DNA from: Pseudomonadota bacterium
GTDB lineage: Bacteria; Desulfobacterota; Desulfobacteria; Desulfobacterales; Desulfobacteraceae
Length of the DNA stretch: 14,446 nucleotides
Reading direction: 5' to 3'
NCBI GenBank assembly: GCA_018816605.1
Contig: JAHIVS010000570.1
Location: 1 to 14,446 of the forward strand
Shown: positions 13,847 through 14,446 of the stretch, piece by piece
Position numbering within the stretch: position 1 is the stretch's first letter
How the letters are laid out: each line of letters begins with the position of its first letter
Translations under genes and position numbers: made by a program
Notes under the pieces: generated by a model
What the model was told of the DNA's origin: nothing
The model's database searches: none
The model's input: the letters and a program-made list of their open reading frames with translations, nothing else

Positions 13847-13863
13847 TGCTAAAAGCGTGCCAA
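13847..13863 (-). promoter_or_regulatory. Sigma54 promoter of pspABC
   Basis: On the minus strand TTGGCACGCTTTTAGCA has the invariant GG (13861-13860) and GC (13849-13848) separated by ten bases, matching the -24/-12 consensus except for one base (TAGCA for TTGCA). It predicts transcription from about 13836, leaving a leader near 47 bases before pspA. This fits PspF control. Confidence 0.85.
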
Positions 13864-13909
13864 GTCGAAAAATAAAAAAAATACCTATCATTTCAGGGGG
13901 TTAGTCTGG

Positions 13910-13939
13910 TTGACATGCAAGACGGGCTTGTGGTAATAT
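13910..13939 (+). promoter_or_regulatory. Predicted sigma70 promoter of pspF
   Basis: A perfect TTGACA (13910-13915) is followed after 18 bases by TAATAT (13934-13939). The -10 lies inside the first PspF-type site (13931-13945), so bound PspF would repress its own gene, as it does in E. coli. The leader would be about 60 bases long. Confidence 0.5.
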
Positions 13940-13973
13940 TAACCAATTAATGGCTTATATAGCCATAATATGG
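13931..13973. promoter_or_regulatory. Candidate PspF enhancer sites UAS1 and UAS2
   Basis: Two 15-base sites of form TGG-N9-CCA (13931-13945 and 13951-13965) are exactly 20 bp apart, and a further TGG half-site follows at 13971. The second lies within a 17-base palindrome, ATGGCT-N5-AGCCAT (13950-13966). Their centres fall about 102 and 122 bases upstream of the predicted pspA start, within the range of E. coli PspF enhancer sites. Helical phasing of two turns suits an oligomeric activator. Confidence 0.6.
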
Positions 13974-14008
13974 TTTTTTAAGATCAAAAGAAGCTCAAGG
14001 GGGAAAGG

Positions 14009-14446
14009 ATGGCATTTTCAAGTCAGGGCAGCAGAGAAGGGGGGCATGTTTACCTGTCCGAAGCCCTGGGGCAGTCCGAGGCGTTCATTGAATTCCAGGA
14101 GCAGATTTCCCAGGTGGCACCCATAGACCGGCCTGTCCTGATCCTGGGGGAACGGGGAACGGGCAAGGAGCTGGCAGCGGCCCGGGTCCATTTTTTATCC
14201 AAACGCTGGCAAAAACCCATGGTAACCTTAAATTGCGCCGCCCTGACCCCCACCCTTATCGGATCTGAATTGTTCGGGTATGAAAAAGGGGCCTTTACCG
14301 GTGCCGGGTCCCGGCAGATCGGCCGGTTTGAACAGGCGGCAGACGGGACCCTTTTTCTGGATGAAATCGGCACCATTCCCATGGAGGTCCAGGAAAAAAT
14401 CCTTCGGGTGGTGGAATACGGAACCTTTGAACGGGTGGGGTCTTCC
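14009..14446 (+). CDS. pspF: PspF sigma54 activator (truncated by window end)
   Basis: PspF is an enhancer-binding AAA+ ATPase that remodels sigma54 RNA polymerase at the psp promoter. The visible 146 residues go almost directly into the ATPase domain, with Walker A GERGTGKE (47-54), the sigma54-contacting loop GAFTGA (94-99) and Walker B GTLFLDEIG (113-121). No N-terminal receiver or ligand domain is present, as in PspF, which is controlled by PspA binding instead. The start follows an AGGGGG stretch. Divergent orientation from pspA with a shared control region supports the identity. The C-terminal helix-turn-helix lies beyond the window. Confidence 0.92.
   Translation, partial: MAFSSQGSREGGHVYLSEALGQSEAFIEFQEQISQVAPIDRPVLILGERGTGKELAAARVHFLSKRWQKPMVTLNCAALTPTLIGSELFGYEKGAFTGAGSRQIGRFEQAADGTLFLDEIGTIPMEVQEKILRVVEYGTFERVGSS

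Noticed and set aside
13106..13891. Longer pspA start at 13891
   Set aside because: It would translate through the sigma54 promoter and add 34 residues foreign to PspA; the start at 13789 has AGGAG and the conserved MGIF beginning.

Overview
The window looks like chromosomal DNA from a Gram-negative anaerobe, most likely a Desulfobacterota relative such as a Desulfobacteraceae sulfate reducer. This is inferred from gene content and not tested by any search. The indicators are a DUF1638 protein of the kind found beside corrinoid methyltransferases, beta-oxidation enzymes, a tandem-SWIM SNF2 ATPase, and a sigma54-driven pspABC locus with a divergent pspF. No tRNA, rRNA, CRISPR array or intact insertion sequence was seen.

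Layout. (1) 1-569: DUF1638 protein, plus strand, possibly following a corrinoid-protein tail at the window edge. (2) 716-5876, minus strand: SNF2 helicase, then proB and proA, the first two steps of proline synthesis; proBA appears to have its own promoter just after the SNF2 stop. (3) 5877-8342: a scarred defence island. An abiEi-abiEii type IV toxin-antitoxin pair sits between a relic of a type I restriction HsdR ATP-binding motif on the left and a truncated HsdM N-terminus on the right. The HsdM piece runs into a relic of a YchJ-type SEC-C protein. abiEii carries a frameshift that cuts off its last 39 residues, and one acidic residue of its nucleotidyltransferase motif is replaced by Asn. 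(4) 8339-8956: LysE/RhtB-type exporter. (5) 9102-12131: MarR regulator, an unusually long acyl-CoA dehydrogenase, and a convergent enoyl-CoA hydratase/isomerase. The marR and dehydrogenase promoters share a GTATAC-centred element. (6) 12355-14446: minus-strand pspA-pspB-pspC phage-shock operon with a divergent, truncated pspF.

How the genes work together. ProB and ProA make glutamate semialdehyde for proline. The MarR protein probably represses itself and the acyl-CoA dehydrogenase; with the crotonase-fold enzyme these suggest a small acyl-CoA catabolic unit. PspF would activate pspABC through two sites phased 20 bp apart, about 100-120 bp upstream of a GG-N10-GC promoter, and the same sites overlap the predicted pspF promoter, giving autorepression.

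The most unusual part is the defence scar. An abiE module remains where a larger abiE plus type I restriction operon seems to have collapsed, and the toxin itself appears to be decaying. I found no convincing entirely new system. The two regulatory layouts (psp and marR) and the abiE decay are the observations most worth following.
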